Positions 9,748-17,639 of a DNA stretch of 64,000 nt are shown one piece after another (position 1 is the first letter of the stretch; each line of letters opens with the position of its first letter). The position numbers and the translations under genes are program-made. The notes beneath the pieces are model-generated. The model was given only the letters and a program-made list of their open reading frames with translations, did not search any database and was not told the DNA's origin. The stretch is from Emticicia soli (GTDB taxonomy: Bacteria; Bacteroidota; Bacteroidia; Cytophagales; Spirosomataceae), in NCBI RefSeq assembly GCF_037860775.1, contig NZ_JBBEWC010000005.1, forward strand, positions 434,001-498,000, read 5' to 3'.

Positions 9748-10704
9748 ATGCATCATAAAACTAAAGTATTTTTATTTAAGGTCTTTCTTTTAGGTTTGTT
9801 GACCCTAGGAACCCTGGAAATATTGTATCAGTTTAACCCATACGCCGAAAGAAACTTAGAAATATCTTATACTGCCAGTATTATAGAAAAATACGATAGA
9901 CTTCAGTCTTTGCCTTCGCCTAAAATAGTGCTGATTGCAGGCTCAAACTTTGCCTATGGTATCAATAGCGAAATGATTGAAAAGAGCTTTGAGAAACCAA
10001 CCGTAAACATGGCTATGCACTACGACTACGGCACTGATTTTATGCTACGCCAGATTCAGGACGAACTCCATAAAGGTGATACGGTGATAATGGGCTTTGA
10101 ATACATTATAGAAACCCAAGGCAATATTGGCGAAAAAATACAAATGGCCAAGGTTTTCCCGAAGGCAAACGAATGGTTTACCTATACAGATATTGCTCAA
10201 TATCTGAGTGAGCAAGCAAGGGTACGTATTTCGAACTTCAAAATAACGCTTGACAGATTAGTTGGCAATGACGACTCTCACCCAACAGTAGAAGACACAA
10301 CAAGTATTTTTTTCAGAAAGGCCATAAACCAATATGGAGATTTGATTAGTCATCTTAATAATCCTCCGCTAAAGCATATCCCTCCGGCTGTAATTAACGA
10401 TAAAATAAGTATGCATCTGGCCATTGCCGATATGAATGCCTTTTATGAAAAAATGCAAAAGAAAGGCGTGAAGGTTTATTATTCGTATCCGTCTTATGCA
10501 CAGTCGAGCTATGAACAGGAGAAGGAAATTATCAATAAACTGGATAAAGAACTAAGGGAAGAGGCTAAGTTTCCGATTTTAGGCAAACTACAGGATTTTG
10601 TTTTTGCCGATAGTTTGTGTCAGGATATGGTCTACCACCTCAATGTCAAAGGCCGTGATATTCGTACACAAAAACTGATTGATTTATTAAAAAATGCCCA
10701 TTAA
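9748..10704 (+). CDS. SGNH-hydrolase-like membrane-anchored protein (acyltransfer cassette, 1)
   Basis: 318 residues. A single N-terminal membrane segment (KVFLFKVFLLGLLTLGTLEIL) anchors a soluble domain that begins with PSPKIVLIAGSNFAYGINSE, which reads as the SGNH block-I motif with its Ser, and ends with DSLCQDMVYHLNVKGRDIRT, matching the D-x-x-H-type block V. Downstream are a paralogue (5 nt spacing) and an MBOAT acyltransferase, the arrangement of alginate-type or teichoate-type O-acetylation systems. It probably transfers or removes acyl groups on an extracellular glycan. ATG at 9748 is preferred over TTG at 9742. Confidence 0.7.
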   Translation: MHHKTKVFLFKVFLLGLLTLGTLEILYQFNPYAERNLEISYTASIIEKYDRLQSLPSPKIVLIAGSNFAYGINSEMIEKSFEKPTVNMAMHYDYGTDFMLRQIQDELHKGDTVIMGFEYIIETQGNIGEKIQMAKVFPKANEWFTYTDIAQYLSEQARVRISNFKITLDRLVGNDDSHPTVEDTTSIFFRKAINQYGDLISHLNNPPLKHIPPAVINDKISMHLAIADMNAFYEKMQKKGVKVYYSYPSYAQSSYEQEKEIINKLDKELREEAKFPILGKLQDFVFADSLCQDMVYHLNVKGRDIRTQKLIDLLKNAH

Positions 10705-10709
10705 GCTGA

Positions 10710-11675
10710 ATGACAGGTACAAAGAAATTTATATATAAGGTATTTTTACTAGGAGCCATAATTATTGGCTCTGTGTGGGTATTTAACAAAATATACATAG
10801 CCCAAACCTACCCATATGAGTATCTGGGTGGAATGCTTAACGATAAACACGCACTTGCACAAAAAACGCCCTCACCAAAGGTTTTGTGGGTGGGTGGCTC
10901 GAGCGGTTCGTTTGGAATTAACAGCGATAGCCTGCAAAAAAATCTGGACTTGCCTGTGGTGAATATGTCATTTATTGCCCCATTGGGTACTTATTTTTTA
11001 CTGAACGATGCCCTGAAAGAAGTAAAAAAAGGCGATAAGGTATTTGTAAGTACCGAGTACGATATTGAAAAATACAGTACGCCGCAGGTAATTTATTCGG
11101 CAGTTGATTATTACCCCGAAGGAAGTATTTATATAGAAAAAGACACCACAATTGTCGATTTCATAGGGCATAGGGTAAAACACAAACTGGCTAATGTAAG
11201 CAAGTTATTCTGGAATGTGTTTTCAAAAAACGATGCCGTTAATGCAAATATTGAAGATAATACCTCGGTTTATTTCAGAAGTGCTTTTTCGCCGAAAGGG
11301 GATATTATAAGTCATGTAAACAATACGCCTAAAAAAGTTGATTTTTTTCTGTTTCCGAGAGCGCCAATTAATTATTCAAAGCAGATTGATGACCTTAATT
11401 ATTTTGTAGGCGAAGTACGCAAAAGAGGGGCAGAGGTTTATTATGTTTTTCCGCCTTTGGCCGAGTCTACTTATAATTATGGTAAAGTGGCTGTTGAGTC
11501 TGTTGAAAAACAATTGAACGAAAAACTGAATTGTAACATACTGGGAACAGCCAAAGATTTTGTAAGAAAAGATAGCTCTTTCTTTGATTCGTTTTACCAT
11601 TTAAAGCCAGCAGGCAGAGACCATAACACCGAGCAGATACTGGAGCTATATAAACAGACCCAAACTAAACGTTAA
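10710..11675 (+). CDS. SGNH-hydrolase-like membrane-anchored protein (acyltransfer cassette, 2)
   Basis: 321 residues and a clear paralogue of the preceding gene product: an N-terminal anchor (KVFLLGAIIIGSVWVF), PSPKVLWVGGSSGSFGINSD as SGNH block I, and DSFYHLKPAGRDHNTEQIL as the C-terminal catalytic block. The motif is the more canonical GGSS here, versus AGSN in the first copy, so the two may have different activities. The 5-nt spacing upstream and 39-nt spacing to the MBOAT gene suggest one operon. Confidence 0.7.
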   Translation: MTGTKKFIYKVFLLGAIIIGSVWVFNKIYIAQTYPYEYLGGMLNDKHALAQKTPSPKVLWVGGSSGSFGINSDSLQKNLDLPVVNMSFIAPLGTYFLLNDALKEVKKGDKVFVSTEYDIEKYSTPQVIYSAVDYYPEGSIYIEKDTTIVDFIGHRVKHKLANVSKLFWNVFSKNDAVNANIEDNTSVYFRSAFSPKGDIISHVNNTPKKVDFFLFPRAPINYSKQIDDLNYFVGEVRKRGAEVYYVFPPLAESTYNYGKVAVESVEKQLNEKLNCNILGTAKDFVRKDSSFFDSFYHLKPAGRDHNTEQILELYKQTQTKR

Positions 11676-11714
11676 CCTGATTTACACACATTTGCTTATT
11701 CACATTTTTTCGAT

Positions 11715-13178
11715 ATGATATTTAATTCGATAGAGTTTGCGATTTTTTTTCCGATTGTAACACTTGTTTATTTTCTACTTCAGCATAAGCATCGCTGGTG
11801 GTGGTTGTTGGCTACTAGTTGCTATTTTTATATGTTTTTTAAGCCTGAGTATATTCTGATACTGGGTTTTACTATCGTAATTGATTATTTCGCAGGGATA
11901 TTGATTGAGCAGTCGGAAGGACGAAGACGAAAGTGGTATCTGGTAATGAGTTTGATAGCCAATATTGGGGTGCTAGCGGTGTTTAAGTATTATAATTTCT
12001 TTACGCTTGCAATAGGAGAGGCCGGGCTTGCCCGCTTGCCTATGCTTAAGATTCTATTGCCCATTGGCTTATCGTTTCATACCTTTCAGGCTATGAGCTA
12101 CACTATTGAGGTTTACAGAGGGAATCAGAAAGCCGAGCGTCATTTTGGGATTTACTCATTATATGTGATGTTTTATCCACAATTAGTAGCAGGGCCTATT
12201 GAGCGGCCACAGAATATATTGCATCAGTTTTACACAAAACACACTTTCGATTACGACAGGGTAACAAGTGGCTTGAAACTGATGGCCTGGGGTTTGTTTA
12301 AAAAAGTAGTAATAGCCGACCGGTTGGCACTTTTTGTTGATAAGGTTTATGACCACCCGCTTGATTATCAGGGGATTCCGATTATAGTGGCGACCATCTT
12401 CTTCTGTTTCCAGATTTATTGCGATTTCTCGGGTTACTCTGATATTGCCATTGGCTCGGCAAAAGTAATGGGCTTTGAGCTGATGAAAAACTTCGACCGA
12501 CCTTATTTTTCGAAGAGTATTTCAGAGTTCTGGCGTAGATGGCATATTTCACTATCGGGCTGGTTCCGTGATTATTTGTATATTCCGCTTGGAGGAAATA
12601 GAGTAAGCACCTATCGACGTTATTTTAACCTGTTTTTTGTATTTACTATGAGTGGTTTGTGGCACGGAGCAAACTGGAATTTTATTATCTGGGGTGCTTT
12701 ACATGGTTTTTATCTGATAGCTGCCATAGTATTGGCCAAGCCTCGTAATTTTATCAATAAAATTACTGGTATCACTAAAGTGCCTTTCTTGTTTAAAATA
12801 ATACAAGTTTCAATCACCTTTGCTTTAGTCGCATTTGCCTGGATATTTTTCAGAGGAACTTACCTTGAATTAAGCTGGACATGGCATTTGGTTACGCATC
12901 TTTTCACAGGTTTGCCTTCATTGTCTGAGTTCATGCATCTCGATTATATTTCGCAGTATGTGTTTTTAGATAAAGGAGCTAAAGAGTTCTTTCTTGCCAT
13001 TGCTTTAATCATATTTATGGAGGTAATTCATTACATGCAGCGTGGTAAAAGTATGCGTGAGTGGATAAGTAATAAACCAACAATTATCCGTTGGGGTATT
13101 TATTACTTGTTTATCATGATGTTTTTCATTCTTGGCGTCTTCGATTCTCCGGCACAATTTATCTATTTTCAGTTTTGA
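11715..13178 (+). CDS. MBOAT family O-acyltransferase (AlgI/DltB-like)
   Basis: 487-residue polytopic protein. It carries the MBOAT hallmarks: QLVAGPIERPQNILHQF, WGLFKKVVIADRLA, FQIYCDFSGYSDIAIGSAKV, SISEFWRRWHISLSGWFRDY, YIPLGGNR and the catalytic-His region MSGLWHGANWNFIIWGALHG. Such proteins pass acyl groups across the inner membrane for O-acetylation of exported polysaccharides or other surface polymers. It is the last gene of the cassette with the two SGNH-like proteins, which probably act as its extracytoplasmic partners. A bidirectional terminator and a MITE follow. Confidence 0.93.
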   Translation: MIFNSIEFAIFFPIVTLVYFLLQHKHRWWWLLATSCYFYMFFKPEYILILGFTIVIDYFAGILIEQSEGRRRKWYLVMSLIANIGVLAVFKYYNFFTLAIGEAGLARLPMLKILLPIGLSFHTFQAMSYTIEVYRGNQKAERHFGIYSLYVMFYPQLVAGPIERPQNILHQFYTKHTFDYDRVTSGLKLMAWGLFKKVVIADRLALFVDKVYDHPLDYQGIPIIVATIFFCFQIYCDFSGYSDIAIGSAKVMGFELMKNFDRPYFSKSISEFWRRWHISLSGWFRDYLYIPLGGNRVSTYRRYFNLFFVFTMSGLWHGANWNFIIWGALHGFYLIAAIVLAKPRNFINKITGITKVPFLFKIIQVSITFALVAFAWIFFRGTYLELSWTWHLVTHLFTGLPSLSEFMHLDYISQYVFLDKGAKEFFLAIALIIFMEVIHYMQRGKSMREWISNKPTIIRWGIYYLFIMMFFILGVFDSPAQFIYFQF

Positions 13179-13186
13179 TGAATGTT

Positions 13187-13363
13187 TGTCTTGAACTGTG
13201 ATTGACCTGATTTTATGATTGACCTGAATTTTATGTAATACAAAGATCAAATGCATAGTATAAAAAAGACGGATAATCTCCGTCTTTTTTATTGATAAGT
13301 CCTATTGTCAATTTGCAGAAAATCAGAGTAATCATAAAATCAGGTCAATCACAGTTCAAGACA
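13187..13363. repeat. MITE-like element, family A copy 1
   Basis: Perfect 34-bp terminal inverted repeats, positions 13187-13220 and 13330-13363, beginning TGTCTTGAACTGTGATTG. The ~110-bp interior has no ORF and includes a terminator hairpin. Related copies with the same ends occur at 47220-47379, about 52829-53164 and 55849-55972. The element lies between a stop codon and the next gene. Confidence 0.85.
13262..13290. terminator. Bidirectional rho-independent terminator inside the MITE
   Basis: AAAAAAGACGGA (13262-13273), a 5-nt loop and TCCGTCTTTTTT (13279-13290) form a 12-bp stem with an A tract before and a T tract after, so it could stop transcription from either side. It probably ends the acyltransfer operon. 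Confidence 0.85.
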
Positions 13364-13475
13364 AGAAAAATATTTTTATTAATCTACTTGTTTGGTAGAT
13401 TATATATATTTTACTTTGTAACAGAATCAAATAGTCATCAACAAATAGGACATACCTACTTTTGTTTGACACCAC

Positions 13476-13547
13476 GGTCGTGTGTCTTGATTGGAAGACG
13501 GAGAGTCTCATAAACTCTTTTAAGTGGTTCGACACCACTCACGACAA
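13476..13547 (+). tRNA. tRNA-like sequence, possible divergent tRNA-Met (CAT)
   Basis: The 72-nt stretch folds into tRNA-like arms. A 6-bp acceptor stem (GTCGTG with CACGAC) is preceded by a G·A mismatch at 1-72. The D-arm is short (TCT/AGA or GTCT/AGAC) around a loop with TTGG. The anticodon arm AGAGT-CTCATAA-ACTCT has anticodon CAT at 13509-13511. The T-arm AGTGG-TTCGACA-CCACT is canonical. No CCA is encoded after the discriminator. The D-arm register is off by one from the canonical layout, so it could be a decayed or mobile-element tRNA rather than a working gene. Confidence 0.42.
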
Positions 13548-13601
13548 CACATTAATAAGGTTCAGTATTTTAGCACAAGCATGGCTTAATCCTCATTGAT
13601 A

Positions 13602-14831
13602 ATGATTTTGAATTATTTAGCACTCGCTGTTCCTTTCTTTTTATTTTTTATTTGGCTCGAATATTATATAGCCAAAAAGCAAGGAAAAGATTATTTTAAA
13701 TTTAATAGCTCAATTGCCAATATCAATGTGGGTATTGCCGAGCGTTTAATCGATTTATTTGCAGCAGGTGGGTTTTATTTTTTTTATGATTACCTGCACA
13801 CGCATTTTGCTATTTTTGATATTCAACCAAGTATTTTATTGTGGATTGCGCTATTACTTGCCACCGATTTTCTTTGGTATTGGTACCACAGATTTGGGCA
13901 CGAAATCAATCTCTTCTGGGGGTTTCATGTGGTGCATCACACGAGCGAAGAGTTTAATTATACAGCCGCTACCCGTATTACTATTTTTCAGGCCCTTGTT
14001 CGTACATCTTTCTGGTCGGTATTACCTGTTATTGGATTTCCGGCAGAAATGATAACCACTATTTTACTTGTGCATGGTCTGTATCCATTTTTTACACATA
14101 CTCGTTTGATAGGTAAATTAGGAATACTAGAATACATTATCGTAACGCCGTCACACCATAGGGTGCACCATGCAAGCAATGAGCAATATCTGGATAAAAA
14201 CTATGGCGATATGTTCATTATCTGGGATAAACTTTTCGGAACTTTTGCCGAAGAAAAAGAAGAACCCACTTTTGGCCTTACCAAACAACTGGGTAGTTAT
14301 AGTTTTTTATGGCAGCATTTCCATTTTCTGGTTGAGATTGCCTATGCTGCTAAAGAACAAAAAGGATTCTGGAACAAACTAAAAGTAATATTCGGAAAAC
14401 CCTCTGAGTTTGACCCCGAAATGCGTGCAAAGGCCGAAAAAAGATTCTTATCGGTCAGAAAAGTAAAAGCACATACCACCAAGTTCCGCAAGTATGTAAT
14501 TGTCCAGATAGCCTTTACTGTCACCGCTTTATTCTTGTTATTATTTTTTGAGCATTACATAGCGTTTTTCTTACAAACCATGATAGCTCTCTTTATACTT
14601 GTAACACTTATAAACTGTGGGGCTATTTTAGAGCAAAGGCGATGGGTTTTTTATCTTGAGTTTATACGAGCAAGCCTTATAACAATTACCACATTTTATT
14701 ATTTCCCCAATCCCACGCTTATTGGTATGTCAATAGTATTACTTATAGTGAGTCTGGCTTATTTTTCCAACTTGCAAAAGCTATATTTAAGGCTCATTTA
14801 TGGCAAAAGAAAGATACTGAAAAGTGTTTAA
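13602..14831 (+). CDS. Sterol desaturase / fatty acid hydroxylase superfamily protein
   Basis: 409-residue integral membrane protein of the di-iron hydroxylase superfamily. The three histidine clusters are present: HRFGHE (about residue 92), HVVHHTSEEF and HHRVHHASN. They sit on the cytoplasmic face between membrane segments, as in other members. The C-terminal ~120 residues add four more hydrophobic segments not needed for catalysis. It probably hydroxylates or desaturates a lipid; the substrate is not evident. ATG at 13602 is chosen over TTG at 13596. A hairpin at 14881-14903 ends the unit. Confidence 0.88.
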   Translation: MILNYLALAVPFFLFFIWLEYYIAKKQGKDYFKFNSSIANINVGIAERLIDLFAAGGFYFFYDYLHTHFAIFDIQPSILLWIALLLATDFLWYWYHRFGHEINLFWGFHVVHHTSEEFNYTAATRITIFQALVRTSFWSVLPVIGFPAEMITTILLVHGLYPFFTHTRLIGKLGILEYIIVTPSHHRVHHASNEQYLDKNYGDMFIIWDKLFGTFAEEKEEPTFGLTKQLGSYSFLWQHFHFLVEIAYAAKEQKGFWNKLKVIFGKPSEFDPEMRAKAEKRFLSVRKVKAHTTKFRKYVIVQIAFTVTALFLLLFFEHYIAFFLQTMIALFILVTLINCGAILEQRRWVFYLEFIRASLITITTFYYFPNPTLIGMSIVLLIVSLAYFSNLQKLYLRLIYGKRKILKSV

Positions 14832-14880
14832 ATAGATTGTAATTTTTTATTCATCGTAATAGGTTATGGTTGTCAAATTA

Positions 14881-14903
14881 GCTTGGTTAGTTTCTAGCCA
14901 AGC
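14881..14903 (+). terminator. Hairpin after the hydroxylase gene
   Basis: GCTTGGTTAG and CTAGCCAAGC pair with one mismatch around a 3-nt loop. There is only a short downstream T run (ATTTT), so it is a weak rho-independent terminator candidate. Nothing resembling a SAM riboswitch is seen before metY. Confidence 0.5.
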
Positions 14904-15001
14904 ACAATTTTCCAACTAAAAACTAACGTTTCTCGTTAAACGATTGATTTATACTTAAATTTAGGTTTTCAATTAAATATTCACAAAACCATTTTAAAAT
15001 T

Positions 15002-16288
15002 ATGCAATTCGAAACCCTTCAATTACATGCAGGCCAGGTAGTAGACCCAGTTACCAATTCCAGAGCAGTACCTATTTATCAAACAACTTCTTATACATTT
15101 AATAATGCAGAGCACGGAGCCAACCTGTTTGCCTTAAAAGAGTTTGGCAATATATATACTCGTATCATGAACCCAACGAGTGATGTTTTTGAGAAACGCA
15201 TTGCTGCGCTAGAGGGTGGGGTAGCCGCATTAGCTGTGGGGTCAGGCCATGCAGCACAATTTATTGCTATCAATAATATCACAACCGTTGGCGATAACTT
15301 CATTACCTCTTCATTTTTATATGGTGGTACGTACAATCAGTTTAAAAACTCTTTTAAAAATATTGGTGTTGAAGCACGCTTTGCTAATGGAGACGATGTG
15401 TCGAGCTTCGAAAAACTGATAGATGAAAAAACTAAGCTTATCTATCTTGAAACTATCGGTAACCCGGGCTTTAGTGTGCCAGATTTTGAGGCTTTTGCCA
15501 AATTAGCTCAAAAATATGATATTCCATTAGTGGTTGACAACACCTTTGGTGCCGGTGGAGCTATTGCTCAGCCAATCAAACACGGTGCAAACATTGTGGT
15601 AGAATCGGCTACAAAATGGATTGGTGGGCACGGTACTACTATGGGAGGTGTAATTGTAGATGCAGGAAATTTCAATTGGGGCAATGGTAAATTCCCTCAG
15701 TTTACAGAGCCTTCGCCGAGCTATCATGGCTTAGTGTTGAACGATGTTTTTGGTATTGGTGGCCCATTCGGCAACATCCAGTTTATTATCAGAGCCAGAG
15801 TTGAAGGTTTGAGAGACTGGGGCCCGGCACAAAGTCCATTCAACTCATTCTTATTATTACAAGGTTTAGAAACCCTTAGCTTAAGAGTTGAAAGAATAAA
15901 CGAGAATGCCTTGAAACTAGCACAATGGTTACAAGCGCACGAGCAAGTTGAAAGTGTTAACTATCTTGGTTTACCAGAAAACCAATACCACGCATTAGCG
16001 AAAAAATACCTTAATCGTGGGTTTGGTGGTGTGTTGTCTTTTAAACTAAAAGGTGATAAAGCAAAGGCATCTAAATTTGTTGATAGCCTGAAACTGATAA
16101 GCCATTTGGCCAACGTGGGTGATTCAAAAACTTTGATTATCCACCCGGCTTCAACTACGCACTCTCAGTTGTCAGATGCTGAGCAAGCAACTGCAGGCGT
16201 TGAACCAACGCAGTTACGTCTTTCGGTAGGTATTGAGCATATCGACGACATCAAGGCTGATATTGAACAAGCTTTGGCTGGTTTGTAA
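15002..16288 (+). CDS. metY: O-acetylhomoserine sulfhydrylase
   Basis: 428-residue PLP enzyme of the Cys/Met metabolism family. It converts O-acetylhomoserine and sulfide to homocysteine in methionine synthesis. The N-terminus FETLQLHAGQ, the substrate loop YTRIMNPTSDVFEKRIAALEG, the PLP lysine in SATKWIGGHGTTMGG and the C-terminal HPASTTHSQL are diagnostic; the length fits MetY (about 425-430) rather than the shorter MetB/MetC. It is monocistronic, with a hairpin at 16304-16331. The downstream Rrf2 regulator and YeiH-type transporter hint at a sulfur-related neighbourhood. Confidence 0.93.
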   Translation: MQFETLQLHAGQVVDPVTNSRAVPIYQTTSYTFNNAEHGANLFALKEFGNIYTRIMNPTSDVFEKRIAALEGGVAALAVGSGHAAQFIAINNITTVGDNFITSSFLYGGTYNQFKNSFKNIGVEARFANGDDVSSFEKLIDEKTKLIYLETIGNPGFSVPDFEAFAKLAQKYDIPLVVDNTFGAGGAIAQPIKHGANIVVESATKWIGGHGTTMGGVIVDAGNFNWGNGKFPQFTEPSPSYHGLVLNDVFGIGGPFGNIQFIIRARVEGLRDWGPAQSPFNSFLLLQGLETLSLRVERINENALKLAQWLQAHEQVESVNYLGLPENQYHALAKKYLNRGFGGVLSFKLKGDKAKASKFVDSLKLISHLANVGDSKTLIIHPASTTHSQLSDAEQATAGVEPTQLRLSVGIEHIDDIKADIEQALAGL

Positions 16289-16303
16289 GTAACTAAAGGA
16301 TTT

Positions 16304-16331
16304 AACTCGTAGCTATGTTTAGCTGCGAGTT
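16304..16331 (+). terminator. Hairpin after metY
   Basis: AACTCGTAGCTA pairs with TAGCTGCGAGTT across a 4-nt loop (one mismatch), followed by the weak T-rich GAATTTT. Probable terminator for metY. Confidence 0.6.
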
Positions 16332-16514
16332 GAATTTTAAAACTTATCTCTATAAAGCAAAATAAGTTGCTAGTAGCAATCACCGCAGGTGAAACGAACT
16401 ATGGGCATCATTAAAGATATGCGTTGAGGACCCTAAACTTCTACAAGTTTGTAAAGTGCACAACGTGGTTTTTTGTACTCTGATAGCTTCGTTGTTTTAA
16501 TAAACTAATGAGGC
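16332..16514 (+). other. Unassigned intergenic stretch ending in an orphan terminator
   Basis: No plausible ORF is present on either strand. It holds two small hairpins (TTGCTA/TAGCAA and CACC/GGTG near 16360-16392) and ends directly in a very strong rho-independent terminator. metY already has its own hairpin at 16304-16331, so a separate small transcript could be made here. I recognise no known RNA family. Confidence 0.3.
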
Positions 16515-16556
16515 AATCTGGCTTGGCTTATCATTAGCCAAGTCAGATTTTTTTTT
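16515..16556 (+). terminator. Strong rho-independent terminator without an upstream ORF
   Basis: AATCTGGCTTGGCT (16515-16528) pairs with AGCCAAGTCAGATT (16536-16549), a 14-bp stem with one G·T pair and a 7-nt loop, followed by seven further T residues. The nearest ORF upstream ends at 16288. Confidence 0.9.
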
Positions 16557-16557
16557 G

Positions 16558-16724
16558 AACCTGTTTATTGGGATTCACAATATAAACGTTCTTTGGAATG
16601 CCTCGTTTTGTAGAGACAGGGACTAGGCGTCCCCGCATTGCCCTGTCTCTACTTTGCGCACCCTGAGAAATTATCTTGTAAAGAATTACAGAACGCTTAT
16701 TTCTTGAATCCTAATAAACAGGTT
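16558..16724. repeat. MITE-like palindromic repeat, family C copy 2
   Basis: Outer inverted repeats of about 35 bp (AACCTGTTTATTGGGATTCA at the left against the right end at 16724, a few mismatches) enclose an inner pair GTAGAGACAGGG (16610-16621) and CCCTGTCTCTAC (16641-16652). The inner loop here is 19 nt and itself self-complementary (GGGACTAGGCGTCCCC). The same inner motif lies at 2893-2921. No ORF. Confidence 0.75.
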
Positions 16725-16778
16725 AATAGATACTACAGAAAGTAAACAATTAAAACAGATTTTAAAATTTTATTAATT

Positions 16779-16823
16779 AATCTAGTAAATTGATAGATTT
16801 TATAGATTTAATTTTTATATTTG
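16779..16823 (+). promoter_or_regulatory. Promoter of rrf2 with putative Rrf2 operator
   Basis: The inverted repeat AATCTA-N9-TAGATT (16779-16799) overlaps the place of the -33 element. A third half-site TAGATT follows at 16803-16808, then the Bacteroidota -7 box TATATTTG (16816-16823). The same inverted repeat precedes the genes at 20775 and 22218. Its position argues for repression; that the Rrf2 protein binds it (autoregulation) is inferred. Confidence 0.7.
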
Positions 16824-16884
16824 CATTACCTTCAATAAACTAAACTAAAAACTTTTTCAACAATTACACACAAAAGTACACACC

Positions 16885-17319
16885 ATGATTTCTAAAAAAG
16901 CTAAATATGCATTGAAAGCCTTAAAGGTTTTGGCTGAAAAGTATGGTGAAAAAGATTCACTGACCGTAACCGATATTGCAAGCGAAGAGAATATACCCAG
17001 AAAGTTTCTGGAAACTATTCTGCTTGAGCTGCGTAATAACGGTCTTCTAAGCAGCCATAAAGGCAAAAACGGAGGGTATTCTTTAAGTCTAGAACCTCAT
17101 AAAATTACGCTTGCCCGTATCTTACGTATTACTGATGGCCCTATTGCACCAACCCTGTGCGTATCTATTTATTATTATGATAAATGTGATGATTGTGGCG
17201 ACGAAGAAACCTGCCCGATACGCCCGATTATGCTGAAAGTACGTGATGCAAATCTGAAAGTATATGAAAATACCACCCTGCTCGATTTTGTGAATAAAAA
17301 AGAATTAGAGCTGGTCTAA
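16885..17319 (+). CDS. Rrf2 family transcriptional regulator
   Basis: 144 residues. The N-terminal winged helix is typical of the family: MISKKAKYALKALKVLAE, then the recognition region IPRKFLETILLELRNNGLL and the wing SHKGKNGGYSL. The C-terminal part has clustered cysteines (CVSIYYYDKCDDCGDEETC), suggesting an Fe-S cluster or thiol switch as in IscR, NsrR or RsrR; CymR-type members lack it. Its own promoter carries the shared inverted repeat. Likely a redox- or sulfur-responsive repressor of itself, the TlpA-like gene and the Cys-less peroxiredoxin gene. Confidence 0.9.
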   Translation: MISKKAKYALKALKVLAEKYGEKDSLTVTDIASEENIPRKFLETILLELRNNGLLSSHKGKNGGYSLSLEPHKITLARILRITDGPIAPTLCVSIYYYDKCDDCGDEETCPIRPIMLKVRDANLKVYENTTLLDFVNKKELELV

Positions 17320-17437
17320 TTCATTGTTTTGCTTAGCCAATTGTTTTCTCAGAAGAGTTTGCTATGCTTAGGGTATCATATTTCAATAGTGCAATCAGGG
17401 CATTTTTCAAACAGTTGTTTTGATTTTTACCAAACAT

Positions 17438-17460
17438 AAACTACGATTTTGTAGTTTTTT
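17438..17460 (+). terminator. Rho-independent terminator after rrf2
   Basis: AAACTAC (17438-17444), a 6-nt loop, GTAGTTT (17451-17457) and further T residues. It sits 119 nt after the rrf2 stop. Confidence 0.75.
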
Positions 17461-17639
17461 AGAAAAGCCTGATTTATAGTTTCACAACCATAAGTTACTT
17501 TTAACGGATACTTGTATTACATTTTTAGCAAGTGGTTCATCAGGTAAAGATCAAGACTCACAGGCACCTCTGAATAAGCTTTCATCACTTTTCACATAAA
17601 TAGGATTAAAGCACAAATGACCTGGCAAAGCATATACGA
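17461..17639 (+). other. Spacer before the CrtI-like gene
   Basis: Nothing convincing is seen: no ORF, no copy of the AATCTA-N9-TAGATT repeat and no clear TAnnTTTG box. It presumably holds the leader of the oxidoreductase gene. Confidence 0.4.

Noticed and set aside
13292..13513. 73-residue ORF on the plus strand
   Set aside because: It covers the right end of a MITE and part of the tRNA-like sequence; the translation has no domain-like character.
14832..15001. SAM-type riboswitch before metY
   Set aside because: Only a short terminator-like hairpin for the upstream gene is seen; no conserved riboswitch core or expression platform near metY.
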